This document shows positions 36,004 through 46,811 of a stretch of DNA of 64,000 bases, one piece after another. Source of the DNA: Sipunculus nudus (Eukaryota; Annelida; Sipuncula; Golfingiida; Sipunculidae); NCBI GenBank assembly GCA_026874595.1, contig CM049316.1:4356339-4420338 (forward strand). Direction: 5' to 3'. A program made the position numbers and the translations under genes. The first letter of the stretch is position 1, and each line of letters begins with the position of its first letter. A model generated the notes under the pieces. The model saw only the letters and a program-made list of their open reading frames with translations. It was not told the origin of the DNA and ran no database searches.

Positions 36004-37201
36004 TAATAGACCATCAATGGGTCTCGGCACTCAGCTGAATTTGTCTAAAAGGATGTTTATGTTTATGAGCTTTTTAGAAATGTGGATCCTGTGATCAAGG
36101 TCCTTGACCTTGGACTTTGTGACCCAAAAAAAATCAAACAGAATCTCTCCCTATTGCAAGGTGCACCACATGAGGAAAATGGAAGATTTGAAATGAAAAG
36201 TTTGGCTTAAAATGCATCCACAATCTTTTAAAGTAGGTCCTGTGACCTTGACCTTTCATCTCATGACCCCAAAATCAACTGAGTTCTTACTTTATTGGTC
36301 GGCCATATATAAGTCCAGTTTGAAACCAATATTTCAATCCAACCCCAAGTTATCATCTGGAAACAAATAGTGGTCAGATGGCACCTTAGACCTTGACCTT
36401 TGACCTTTGGACCCCAATATCAATCATGTCTTCCCCCTAATGGCAGGTCAGCTATGTGTGCAAGAGGGACAGTTAGGGATAAAAAGTTTGGCTAAAAATC
36501 CATCCACAATCTTTCTAAATAAGTGGGTCCTGTGACCTGGACCTTTGACCTTATGACCCCAAAATGAAAAAAGGTCTTGCTTTTGTGGTGGGCCATATAT
36601 AAGTCAAGTTTGGCAGGACAGGGTTATTATTATAGGGCATCCACTTTTTCAAGTGGGGACCTTTTAAACACACAAAGTTTCAGGACACTTAATGAAACCA
36701 CAGCTGAAAAATTGACATAATTACTGTCATTTGAAGGTCTCAAAAACAGAAAAATAAATGTAAAAATTAGAAAAAAGGCAAGTGGCACAAACAGTTTTCA
36801 GAAACTGACAACTCTGATCTTGGTCAATATTCAAGACAAGATTCATGGCAATCCATGCATGAATTATCAAGATACTGGCAGTTTTGTACCAATTAAATTT
36901 TAATTATTTTGGGGGGGTACTTACAAGCCCCATAGTCGCAGTGACCTAATTTCAGGTTTCCAAGGAGATTTTTTACTGACCTCACTGCAGGTTTACTTAA
37001 AAAGATTCTTAGCCAAGAGTTACAATTTTTGCCTTGCTAACAAACAAACATAAAGACAGATGGCTAGACAACCAGACACCTTGCTAACAAACAAACATAA
37101 AGACAGATGGCTAGACAACCAGACACCTTGGTGGCCAGCAGGACAACAGACAAAGTGCCATTCCTATACCTTAGTTGACTTTCATTCAGCTGAGCTAAAA
37201 A
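36004..37201 (+). mobile_element. Family-1-related element with GACCTTGACC core repeats
   Basis: Starts near 36004 with TAGACCATCAATGGGTC, then CACTCAGCTGA. The first part has diverged units of about 150 bp rich in GTGACCTTGACCTTTGACC-like strings (36105, 36243, 36391, 36531). The second part has a family-1 core unit (G7 run at 36911, CAGTGACCTAATTTC at 36937). A 47-bp tandem duplication (37034-37080, 37081-37127) and the hairpin (about 37170-37197), then AAAAA, close it. Non-coding. Confidence 0.65.
37034..37127. repeat. Perfect 47-bp tandem duplication
   Basis: Two identical copies starting TTGCTAACAAACAAACATAA, within the 3' part of the family-1-related element. Perfect identity implies a recent event. 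Confidence 0.9.
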
Positions 37202-37372
37202 TGGAAAAAAATTAAACAAAAGTTTCCACATATAAGATGGATATGGATTTTTTTTTGTGTTAACATGACCAGCCTACAGCTTATTATATGACCATCAAAG
37301 TCAATATCAGATTAATTTGTTTCAACTTCAAAGGGACCTTGTTTTTTATTGTGTCTTCCCTTGCAACTAGTA

Positions 37373-37540
37373 GGCGCGGGCATTCACCTACTAGCGGTAA
37401 TTCTCAGACAGAACGGTGTCATGGTGGTCCTTGAAGCATTATTCAGCGACTCAAAGCCCTGGAGGTACACACCCAAGAGAACTACGCTAAAGTACAACGT
37501 GTTACATTGCTTTGAAGTGACAATATCTGTTTACCGTTAA
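37373..37540 (+). other. Candidate 3' coding exon, product unknown
   Basis: A strong pyrimidine tract and AG (TGTCTTCCCTTGCAACTAG, ending about 37370) precede a G+C- and CpG-richer open frame: GAGIHLLAVILRQNGVMVVL then EALFSDSKPWRYTPKRTTLK and YNVLHCFEVTISVYR, stop at 37538. Composition stands out from the flanks. The minus strand is also open for 48 codons here with a fair donor, so the strand is uncertain. No domain recognised and no polyadenylation signal close behind. Confidence 0.25.
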
Positions 37541-40500
37541 TCTACCAGACTTTGTTATGTGTTACAGGTAACAACTTAACATCTTTTCTCCAAAGCAATG
37601 GTGTAAATTTGCAATTTAGAAGTATTATTTTATTTGGTACTTACACTATAAACACCTCTACCAATAAGTACACAAAAGAATAACTGATCAATAATCCTGT
37701 TAAGCCAAAGGCTAAATTTAACTGATCAGATTAAATAAAAAAAGGCAAAAAAGTGAGAATCATCTGTTATCAGTATTTTACATTTCAGGAAATGACAATG
37801 ATGGTGCTACTTGTGTCCTGCATGCCACAAAACCTGCTCAAATCTAGTTCCATAATTATATTTCAATGAAATCTTAAATTTTAGCCAAAGATATTTTGTT
37901 GTAACGTGGGCCAGACAGCAGAAGAAAATTTTTAGACTCATAAGTAGACTCTGCCTACAAAAAACATTAATTTGTGTGCATCAAATAACAAAAAATATTT
38001 ATTTGCATATAACAGACAGTTTCATAATTATATTCATAATACAATTCTGCAATAATTATACTCAGACTACAGTCATCAACCTCACAAGTAAACTATGCTT
38101 GTAAAAAGGCTCGAACCATGTCCTGAATGTTAAAGATTGTTGACATGAAGTATGTACCAAATATATATCACAAAAAGGAGATGCCAATATATTATCTTCC
38201 ATTAAAAACCTTCAATCAGACATGAGCAATGCAAGATTGCAGAATATGCCTGTTTTATGTCTTGTGAACTTTGACCTCATTAAATATATGCATATTTTGC
38301 AGAAAACTGAAATCAAATGAAAAAAATTTATTGATCATATTTATACTTAAACTGAGTTTCATGAAAATCTATCAAATCCCTTGAAGTTATAGGGGGATGC
38401 CACTGAAGGTTAAGGGACTTATCTTAGACGGGCCTATAAAAGCAACACTGATAAGCACACATACATATATAAACTAAACTGTTGACAATGTTGTCTTGCA
38501 TGTCACAAAAAGTGTGCACATGAGAATAATCATATTCCTTGGAGAAGAAGCCTGGATTCATGTTATATGTCTGTGTCATTTACGCGTCTGGAAACAACAA
38601 TGATTTGTTACTCCATCAGGTCTGTCTACACAGAAATCCCTGAAAGAGGTTGACAAATGCTGCCAGGTAACATGATCTATGACCAGCATCAACATGATAG
38701 ATGAACAGGACCAGAGTTAATCTACCCTGCCATATGAGGCTAAAATGACACCTCTCATGATGGTCAGATAATGGCTTTCCTTTGTCTTATGAAAGCCACC
38801 TCATGTGTAAAGCAGACTCTTTACAAGCAAGTCTGAAACACAATATTTTCTGGATCATGAAAAAGTCTTGATCTACCATTTCCTCTATGGATGTACTGAA
38901 TGTCTTAAAGAAAAATCAAATTTTGATTTAATTTAACATTTGAATTTGTCATAATTTATAAAACATTACTTTTGTTTGTATTAAAACAAATTGTTAAAAT
39001 AAAATAAGAAAAGGAAGGAAAATGAAAATCTTAATTTGAATTTAAAATCTAATAAACGACAAAAGGAATGAATGTGAAGGTGATTAATAGTAAAATCATG
39101 AAATTCTCACATTTTATGCTACATTTGCCATGAAAAAAGAGGCCAAAGAAAAAGATAATTGAAAGAAAGACATTCAAACTGCCTAGCCTTGTGGAGAATC
39201 TTTCAAGCCAGTCTCCATTGTTTAAAAAATAAACTGGACAATTAATTTTGAAACAAACACACTAATTTTTTACTTCACATTCATAACAAGGATTATGTAA
39301 GAACAGAATTGTATGTTTGTACATGTGCATCTATGTATCTATATATACATGTGCATGTTTGTGTGCATCTAAATATCTACATATACATGGAGCTGGCAAT
39401 TTAGATGCCCTGTACAGGCTCAGAACTAAACACTACTATACCATAGTATATGATAATCACAATTTAAAGCTCTGCAAAGCATAAAACATTTTATTATCCT
39501 TCTTTTATAATAAAATAAATGGCATGAACACTGCTTTACTGTAGGTCAAACTACAATGAAATAACAGCCGGAAGTATAGGTTGCTCTGGCACAGTATTAT
39601 TTTAACAGAACCGAGAGGTTCTCCTTGTTAATGGTAAATATGATTTACAGCTGGCTCGTTAAAAATGTCAGCCTTATTTAGAAATTTATTAAATCTTGCT
39701 GATTAATTTGCAAACTTTATATGCATATTGTACTCTGATAATTCAAAATTATTCCTTAATTATTTCATAGAAAGTAATTTCATGGAAATACAATATACAG
39801 AAACAAGGGGGGTGCAAATAATTTTTAGGGATAATTTATGGCTAGATTATCCTGTTCATTTTTTTCAGACTAGCCATGTGACACTTATATAAAAGAATTA
39901 TGACTTTATCATCATTTTTAAATCAATATTTATATATACTCACAGGCTGATAAAGGACATAGGTTTATTCCATATCATTCATAAATTTGTTCTTTTCTTT
40001 CTATCTATCAGAGCTCTGCTCGTACCTGCTACTTATGTCCAAATATAGACCATAAGCTTGTTAATGTCACGGCTGTATCCCCTGCATCTCTGAGGTACAA
40101 AAAACATGTTTAGGGGCTTACATAATCCTGTAGACTAGTTACATCTGTACATACTACACTTAAATCCATTATCAGAATAACTCTTATTCTGTAATTTCAG
40201 TTTTCTACATCAGTTTTAGTGGAAAAGAGAGGAAGATCTTTTTATAACTATTATTAATGCTGGCTGATATGATTACTTCCTGTTATTTCCTGGGCCAGAC
40301 AAAAAGAAAAGCAGGGTGGTTGTTATGACAGGCTATTTTTTCTGCTACACATAAACACACTAAAAAAACTCCAATAACAGATACATTTTCAGCTGGACAA
40401 AAAGAGAAGCAAATTATTGAATAACAATAGGTAAATTTCTGTTCCATGTAAACACATATGATCCTATTTGGCATATTCCTAGTACAGAGTGAAAAAAAAA

Positions 40501-42285
40501 TTCATGAAAGTAGATCATTTTTTGGGCTTCAAATAAACATGTTACAAATTTGTGATTGAGTAACATATTTTCTGCGCTGGAGACAGAATTATTATATACT
40601 TCCAAAACTGTCTTCCTGACATGATATGTATCTTTTATACTGGTAGATATATGTATCACATAAGAGATAAATCAGGCAAATACAGAGTTATGATAGTTTA
40701 ACAAGAACTGAGGACTTTTTGGTGAAATAAAATGTCAATAGTGTCTAGACATTGTTTAAATTTATATATGTTTTAGCCTGTGTTCTTGTGATGTATATTC
40801 ATGAGAAATTTCTTTCAGTTCTCATATTTAGAAGTGAAAATTTGCTTTCATTTCAAATAAATGATGTTTATTACAACACTAAACTGGTACACACAGGGAG
40901 GTGTAAAGGAGTGTAAGGTCCCTGATAGGACCTACAATGATCAGTTTCTAGAGATCAAGCATGCAAAAGGACTTCTGACTTGATGACTCCCTTGCAACCA
41001 TATTTTTCTAATAGGTGTGACATTTGATCGGGTACATCCTTTTATTTGATATATATTTCACAAAAATTCCTCAAATGGTTCTTGAGATGTGGATGACATG
41101 AATCTGTAGACCAATCCTTCAATTTCTGATCATTCTGAATTCTGAAAAGGCATTTTCTGCCATTGGTACAAATTTTCAGTAAAACTGCTTGAACATATAT
41201 ATCTTCAAATAATAAGTGCATGATAGACACATACAAAATCTGATTAATTTTGTGTCTGAGTCAAAAAAAGGAATAAAAAAAGAAGAAGACCACCACAATG
41301 ACAGTCAGCTGACTTTGAAAAAGTCTGGGTGTCAGCTGCTAAAGAAAACTGATAAACACAGGATTTTTTTAAGGACAGGCCAATGATCTGTTGATGTTCT
41401 GTCTACTGACAAGATGATGGCAACCATAGCATGATTATAATGTAGATATTATCATTTAGTCTTCCTGATTTCATGATTTTTTTGCATGCAGCTGGAACAT
41501 CCTGAAGTCATTCCCTGTATTTAAATATTTAAAAATACTGAAGATCTATCCAGAATTCAGCATTTTGCCAGACTGGTGGAGTCAAACCAACCCATGTATT
41601 TATATGCAATATTTCCTCATCTAAATTCACTATATTTTTCTTCTACCTCTGACAATGAATAAACGAAATTGCTGCATCATTTAAAATTTAAATATGTGAT
41701 CAATCTAAATCAGAAGACTCACTGTCTAAGATTATATGCTTTCATCAGACAGCTCATTATCTTACTTTTTATCTTCTCTGTCCCATTAACTGCATATTTT
41801 TCTAAAGTACTGGTAAGATAAAATTCATGGTACATTAATCCCATTAAACTTAATTATCTGGAAAATAGAAAGGAAAATTAACAGCATGATAGTGCATGTT
41901 CTTGAATTTTATTCAATAAAAAAAGACAGTCTGAACACACAGATGCATTTAATTTAAACCAAAAAAAAAAAATAAGACCTGATTTCTCAGATTTAAAGGA
42001 AAATGCTAACACATACATCATCCAAATTAAAACACTGGTATCAATCTAAATATAAATGTGAGTTGCAGACAACATGAATGAGTCAGAAACATGAACAATG
42101 AGAGTTTAAATGGGATATAAAAACTGAATGGAGAACATAACCACCTTGCAAATCATTATCTACCTATGTCAAACTGAGCTGCCAGAGGGAAATTATGTCA
42201 TGCATCACCAGTCTCTGATTTTTTCAGAAAAGGTGAAACTGTTAAGTTTAACCAGCTTCTTTAGCTCAGGGCTTGAGCACAGGAC
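37541..42285. other. Long A/T-rich stretch without recognised gene
   Basis: Nothing supportable beyond a loose ~42-bp duplication near 39318-39390 (ACATGTGCAT...TACAT). Short ORFs are not convincing. Confidence 0.45.
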
Positions 42286-42469
42286 GATTATGCACATAGG
42301 GCCCACAGGTGCAGTAGACACCCGGTTTGGTTAACGCCAGGATATAAAATGAGGAGGAGCGTGTGAAATGTACTGCGTGATTATGCACATAGGGCCCACA
42401 GGTGCAGTAGACACCTGGCTTGGTTAACGCCAGGATATAAAATGAGGGGAAGCGTGTGAAATGTACTGC
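42286..42469. repeat. 93-bp tandem duplication, two copies
   Basis: Each copy starts GATTATGCACATAGGGCCCA and ends GTGTGAAATGTACTGC. The copies differ at only a few bases (ACCCGGTTTGG versus ACCTGGCTTGG, GGAGGAG versus GGGGAAG). Confidence 0.9.
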
Positions 42470-43411
42470 CCTGTCAAAAATAGAATGGAATACTGCAGTT
42501 GTACATAGATCTAGTTAAGTTAGCATTAAAAAATTGGAGGCGGTTACCTCCACCAAAAAGAAATATAAAAAAAAGGTTTGGAAATGACACAGCTGTTACC
42601 TGCTCATCTGTCAGTCACTGATTTTACTCTGACAATGGTTAAGTATCAGGTATCATGTCTCAGATGATACAACAAGTAAATTCTCCAATAGATTACTGTT
42701 AAAAATATGAGGAAAAACCTGTCAAAAAGATATACAATATAAGTTCTATGTTACAGGCTTATTCAAACTAGCACAAAAAGGGAATGTGAGACGTTATTAT
42801 CTAATACTATAATATGACCAAATATTTTTCTGAAACCATATTGTATCGTATCACATTATTTTACATGTAAGTCTCACTAATCTATGGTGTATTATTTTTT
42901 TAAGATCTAGACCTAGTATTTACAGACAGCAGGAGGGCTTAGTTTAGCTATATGTTGTACTCAGTCTGCGATATCAGTTTTTTTTTACATGCGGAGGAAA
43001 ATCTGAAAGTAACTCAAAAGAAAAAAATATATAATTAATTTTCTCAGTGGTTCTTGCAGAAATGGAAACTTTTGAGGCAAAACAACAATTAACAAATGTA
43101 AAGGGTATTCTAACTATGACCCCAGGAAAAAGTTGTTTTGCACATGTTAAATCCAGCTGGCATTTAAACCAATTCATCAGATGAGAAGTCATCCCTTTCT
43201 TGTCATGTTGAGGTTTGCGCTTGAGCTTTCCAATCGAACATGTCCTCATTAACCACAAAACTAAAATCCCCCGCAGGATCATTTAAGTCAACATCATATG
43301 CCACTCACCCCTGGTCATGTGCCCCTGTAACATATCCGTTATAAGCGCGTGATAATTAATCAACAAAGCTGATGTCAAGAAATCAATATAAAATCACAGG
43401 CTGGTGAACAA
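42470..43411. other. Stretch without recognised gene
   Basis: A 102-codon open frame on the minus strand (43282-42974) has no recognisable domain or splice context. Otherwise nothing. Confidence 0.4.
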
Positions 43412-44391
43412 CAAGAGCACAAAACAGGCCCCATCCCATCACTATCAATTCTATGTCCCCTGAACCTTGTAAATCAAACTGTGAGTTTTGATAAGCAATA
43501 CAAGAAACATCAATAGCTTAAAGTTTTAAAGGCGAGTCCTGGATTTTAACCAATTGAATGTCAACTAGAATGTTGTTTATGCAAAAACAGATTTATGTTT
43601 TCCCTCCCTATGGGCCTCCCATCACCAAATTTGAGGGAATAAATACTTCAAAAGTCACAGCATTCACAAATTATTTCTATTCCAGCTTATTATGACCTTG
43701 TAGATGAAAGTCAGAGTCACTGTTTTTTTTAACAGTTCCAGGATTTTGGTAGAAAAAGTTGAATTTCATGAAAATATACTGAGTGGTTCAAAAGTTATAG
43801 CTTTCACAAATAATTACTATTCTGGCTGATTTGACTTTGAAGATTGATCCCGATCAAGCTAGGTCACCAGTTTTCAAACTCGATCATTAAAGAACATGGT
43901 GTTTCAAATTTGAAGAAAAAATAGGCTATTATAACTTCAAAAGTTATGGGGTTCACAATAAATCATTTTTCAGCCTATTTGACCTTGATGATGAAGGTCA
44001 AGGTCAACAGTTTTCTAACTTGTCTGAGATATTGGTAAAAACAATTTAAATTTTGTAATTCATGAAAATATACCGAGTGGTTCAAAGTAACAAATGGTGT
44101 TTTAAATTTGAGGAAAGAATATGCTATACTTCAAAAGTAATAGTGGTCACAAATATTTTCTATTCTGGCCTGATCTGACCTTCAAGATCTAGGTCAAGGT
44201 CAGAAGCTTTTTAGAAAGGTCAACAGTTTTCCAACTCATCCAAGATATTGGTAAAAATAATTCAAATTTTTAGTTTCATGAAAAAATGCTGAGTCATTCA
44301 AAAGTTATTGCGTTTACAAGAAATGATCAACACAGATGACGGCGATGACAGACCAAACACTATGTGTCCCCCCGATTTGGAGGGGGGGGAC
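43412..44391 (+). mobile_element. Family-4 hairpin-tailed element, degraded
   Basis: Begins CAAGAGCACAAAACAGGCCCC. The body has three or four diverged units of about 230-250 bp, each with AAGGTCAAGGTCA-type strings and GAAAATATACTGAGTGGTTC-like strings. It ends in a C/G hairpin (44366-44391): GTCCCCCC, loop GATTTGGA, GGGGGGGAC with one extra G. The A-tail is lost. Layout parallels families 1-3 with a different stem. Non-coding. Confidence 0.55.
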
Positions 44392-45925
44392 CATTCTGGA
44401 CCACTGTCAAAAGGTACACATAACAGATGAAATCAGCCTACTGGTAATGCCAGAACTCTGGAGACCTTCATATCACCAGCAGCTAGCGGCTTTGTTTGGC
44501 TATATATTATTAATAGAAATATGCAAAGGAACCTTGATATGTGCATGTTCAAAACAAAGACAAGGATTATATTAACATACCTTATGCTGATATTTAAATA
44601 TCAAAACTATTTAATATTCAATAAATATTAATACATTTTTAGTATGATCTGAATCCAGACACTTGTAATAATACATATTCTGATTATTATCAGCCAATCA
44701 CTTTTGGCTTGATATATATTCTGCCCTGTTGTGTACCCCGGTACCATCGGCACCTTCCGAATCGGACCATTGATACTGTATTTTATGGCTCACTGGTGTA
44801 GAGCCAACCATAGGAGAATGATTTCTTTCATGGCAGCCAGGTATAGTTACTACCACTGTGACCATGTATTTCAGTCAGGAAGCCTGTAAAGACAAATGAG
44901 AACCATTAAGCCTAAGTGACTACTGCACCAGCAAATCCAGTATTGACCACACCACTTGACAAGCTGGACAAGCTGCTGAGATGACATTTAATAAACATTA
45001 TTTCACTCCCAGTTGTATGAGCAAGTTTCTCGTTACCTCCACTGCACTAAGTCACAGGGAGGTTTCAGGAAGGTAAAATGTTTTTCCCACTGTTGGTTTG
45101 TCTGTTAGCAACATTATCCAAAAAGCACAGATTTTGATGAAATTTTGTGGACTGCAGGTGGGATGGAGGGTGACATATATCTGTATCACCATGAATTGTT
45201 TTTGTTTACATGATTAATTAGCTCTTGGGATAGGGCATGTTTTGTCTTTTAGCTTACTTACTGGGGCAAACATTCTTTCCGTAACTAAATAAAAGTACAA
45301 AATGCATACATTTTTACATAATCTCATGCCATACAAATACTGATTTTTTAGCTGAACCTGGGCAGAAAACCATTAAACACATTTCACTACCAAAGATAAT
45401 TTTATCAAAAATTATATATTTCTTATCCAAAGAAAATTTCTGTTCTTCAAGAAATAGAAATCTTCAAGATATAATTTCTTGATTTTTATACACAGCATGC
45501 TCAAGGTGTAGAAAATATAGCTACACTTTCTTCAGACAAGATATATTATCTTATCATAAGAAAATTTTCCTTCATCATAATATGACATTTTTTTTTTGTA
45601 TCTCTCCAAGACACTATTTCTTGCCATAAGATTTTTTTTTAGAGGAAAAGTAATAATTGTATCAGAAGGAAATCATTCTCTTCATGAGAAAAATGTTCTT
45701 TAACATAACAAGAACAAATTTTTTGCCCAACTGCCTTGAAAATTACTCATCATAAAATATTTTTCTAATAGTAGGACAATTATTTTTTAGCTTTGAATTC
45801 CCTTGACAGGTAATCCTTTGCAGTTTGGAGGTTTGTTCTAAACAAAAAAGAACCAGATAACTGGTAATTCCGGCCAACCTGATCCTTTTTGTTTCTGGTC
45901 TGTAAGGTCCTGATCATGCTTGCAG
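44392..45925. other. Stretch without recognised gene
   Basis: A short CpG-containing patch at about 44735-44770 is the only compositional change. Nothing else supportable. Confidence 0.4.
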
Positions 45926-46089
45926 CTTTTAATGAAGCTCTTAACCTTAACAGTCAATTATCTGTCACAGGATTACCTGTAGTCATATGTACACTTATCT
46001 TTAACCCAAAGAGTTATCCTTTCTACATCCTTGGATCGCTCTTCTTTTGTTCCCTTTCATTCTTGAGTGAAAGGAGTCTCCCCTTGAAG
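45926..46089 (+). other. Candidate exon, product unknown
   Basis: Acceptor CATGCTTGCAG ends at 45925 and a near-consensus donor (TTGAAG|GTAAGA) follows 46089. The 164-bp interval is open: AFNEALNLNSQLSVTGLPVV then ICTLIFNPKSYPFYILGSLF and FCSLSFLSERSLPLK, with a hydrophobic middle. Incoming phase 1, outgoing phase 0. Such acceptor-donor pairs arise by chance in 64 kb, so confidence is low. Confidence 0.15.
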
Positions 46090-46539
46090 GTAAGACCTGA
46101 ATGCTGGTTCTTAAAGCAAGAAATCATGGTTCAAACAAGCCGTCCTGCCATCACAAATCATCAAAATTTGTCTTTACTGTATAACACTCCATAAAAAGAA
46201 TGAGATAAAAGTAAAGCAACACAAGTTTAAATGGAAGATGTGGCAAACAAATTCCATGCAGAACACCAGGAAGTACCTGTGAGATCTGTCATTCTTAAAC
46301 CGAAAAATTCTGTCAACAACTGTCCATTTCTTTACCTATATAGGACAATAATATGTTATATATTTGAAATCAATTTTGAACCCATGAGGCTTTTAAATAT
46401 TTTGTCTGTAGCATCCTATGGAATTTTATCTGTAAATTAATTCACCTAAAACAGTTCCTTTACTCATATTTCAGTGCCTGCCTAGTTATTTGTCTGGCAG
46501 CATTCTGCGTTTTATTTGTAAATATTGGTCTTCTTCCAG

Positions 46540-46811
46540 GTAAACTCATCTCGATGCCATGTTTACTGTATTTAGGGTAATTTTCTTGAGATCGGTATAT
46601 GTAGGGTAATTTTTGTGTAAGCTCCGATACTGGGGACATTAATTTGAGGTGTTTCACCTTTATGTCACTCTACTTTATGTAAACTCATCTCGATGCCATG
46701 TTTACTGTATTTAGGGTAATTTTCTTGAGATCGGTATATGTAGGGTAATTTTTGTGTAAGCTCCGATACTGGGGACATTAATTTGAGGTGTTTCACCTTT
46801 ATGTCACTCTA
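46540..46811. repeat. 139-bp tandem duplication, two copies
   Basis: Copies start at 46540 and 46679 with GTAAACTCATCTCGATGCCA and end near TTTATGTCACTCTA. They are essentially identical, so the duplication is recent. Confidence 0.93.

Noticed and set aside
42974-43282. 102-codon minus-strand ORF
   Set aside because: No domain, no splice or start context and an A/T-rich run at its C-terminal end; expected by chance in 64 kb.
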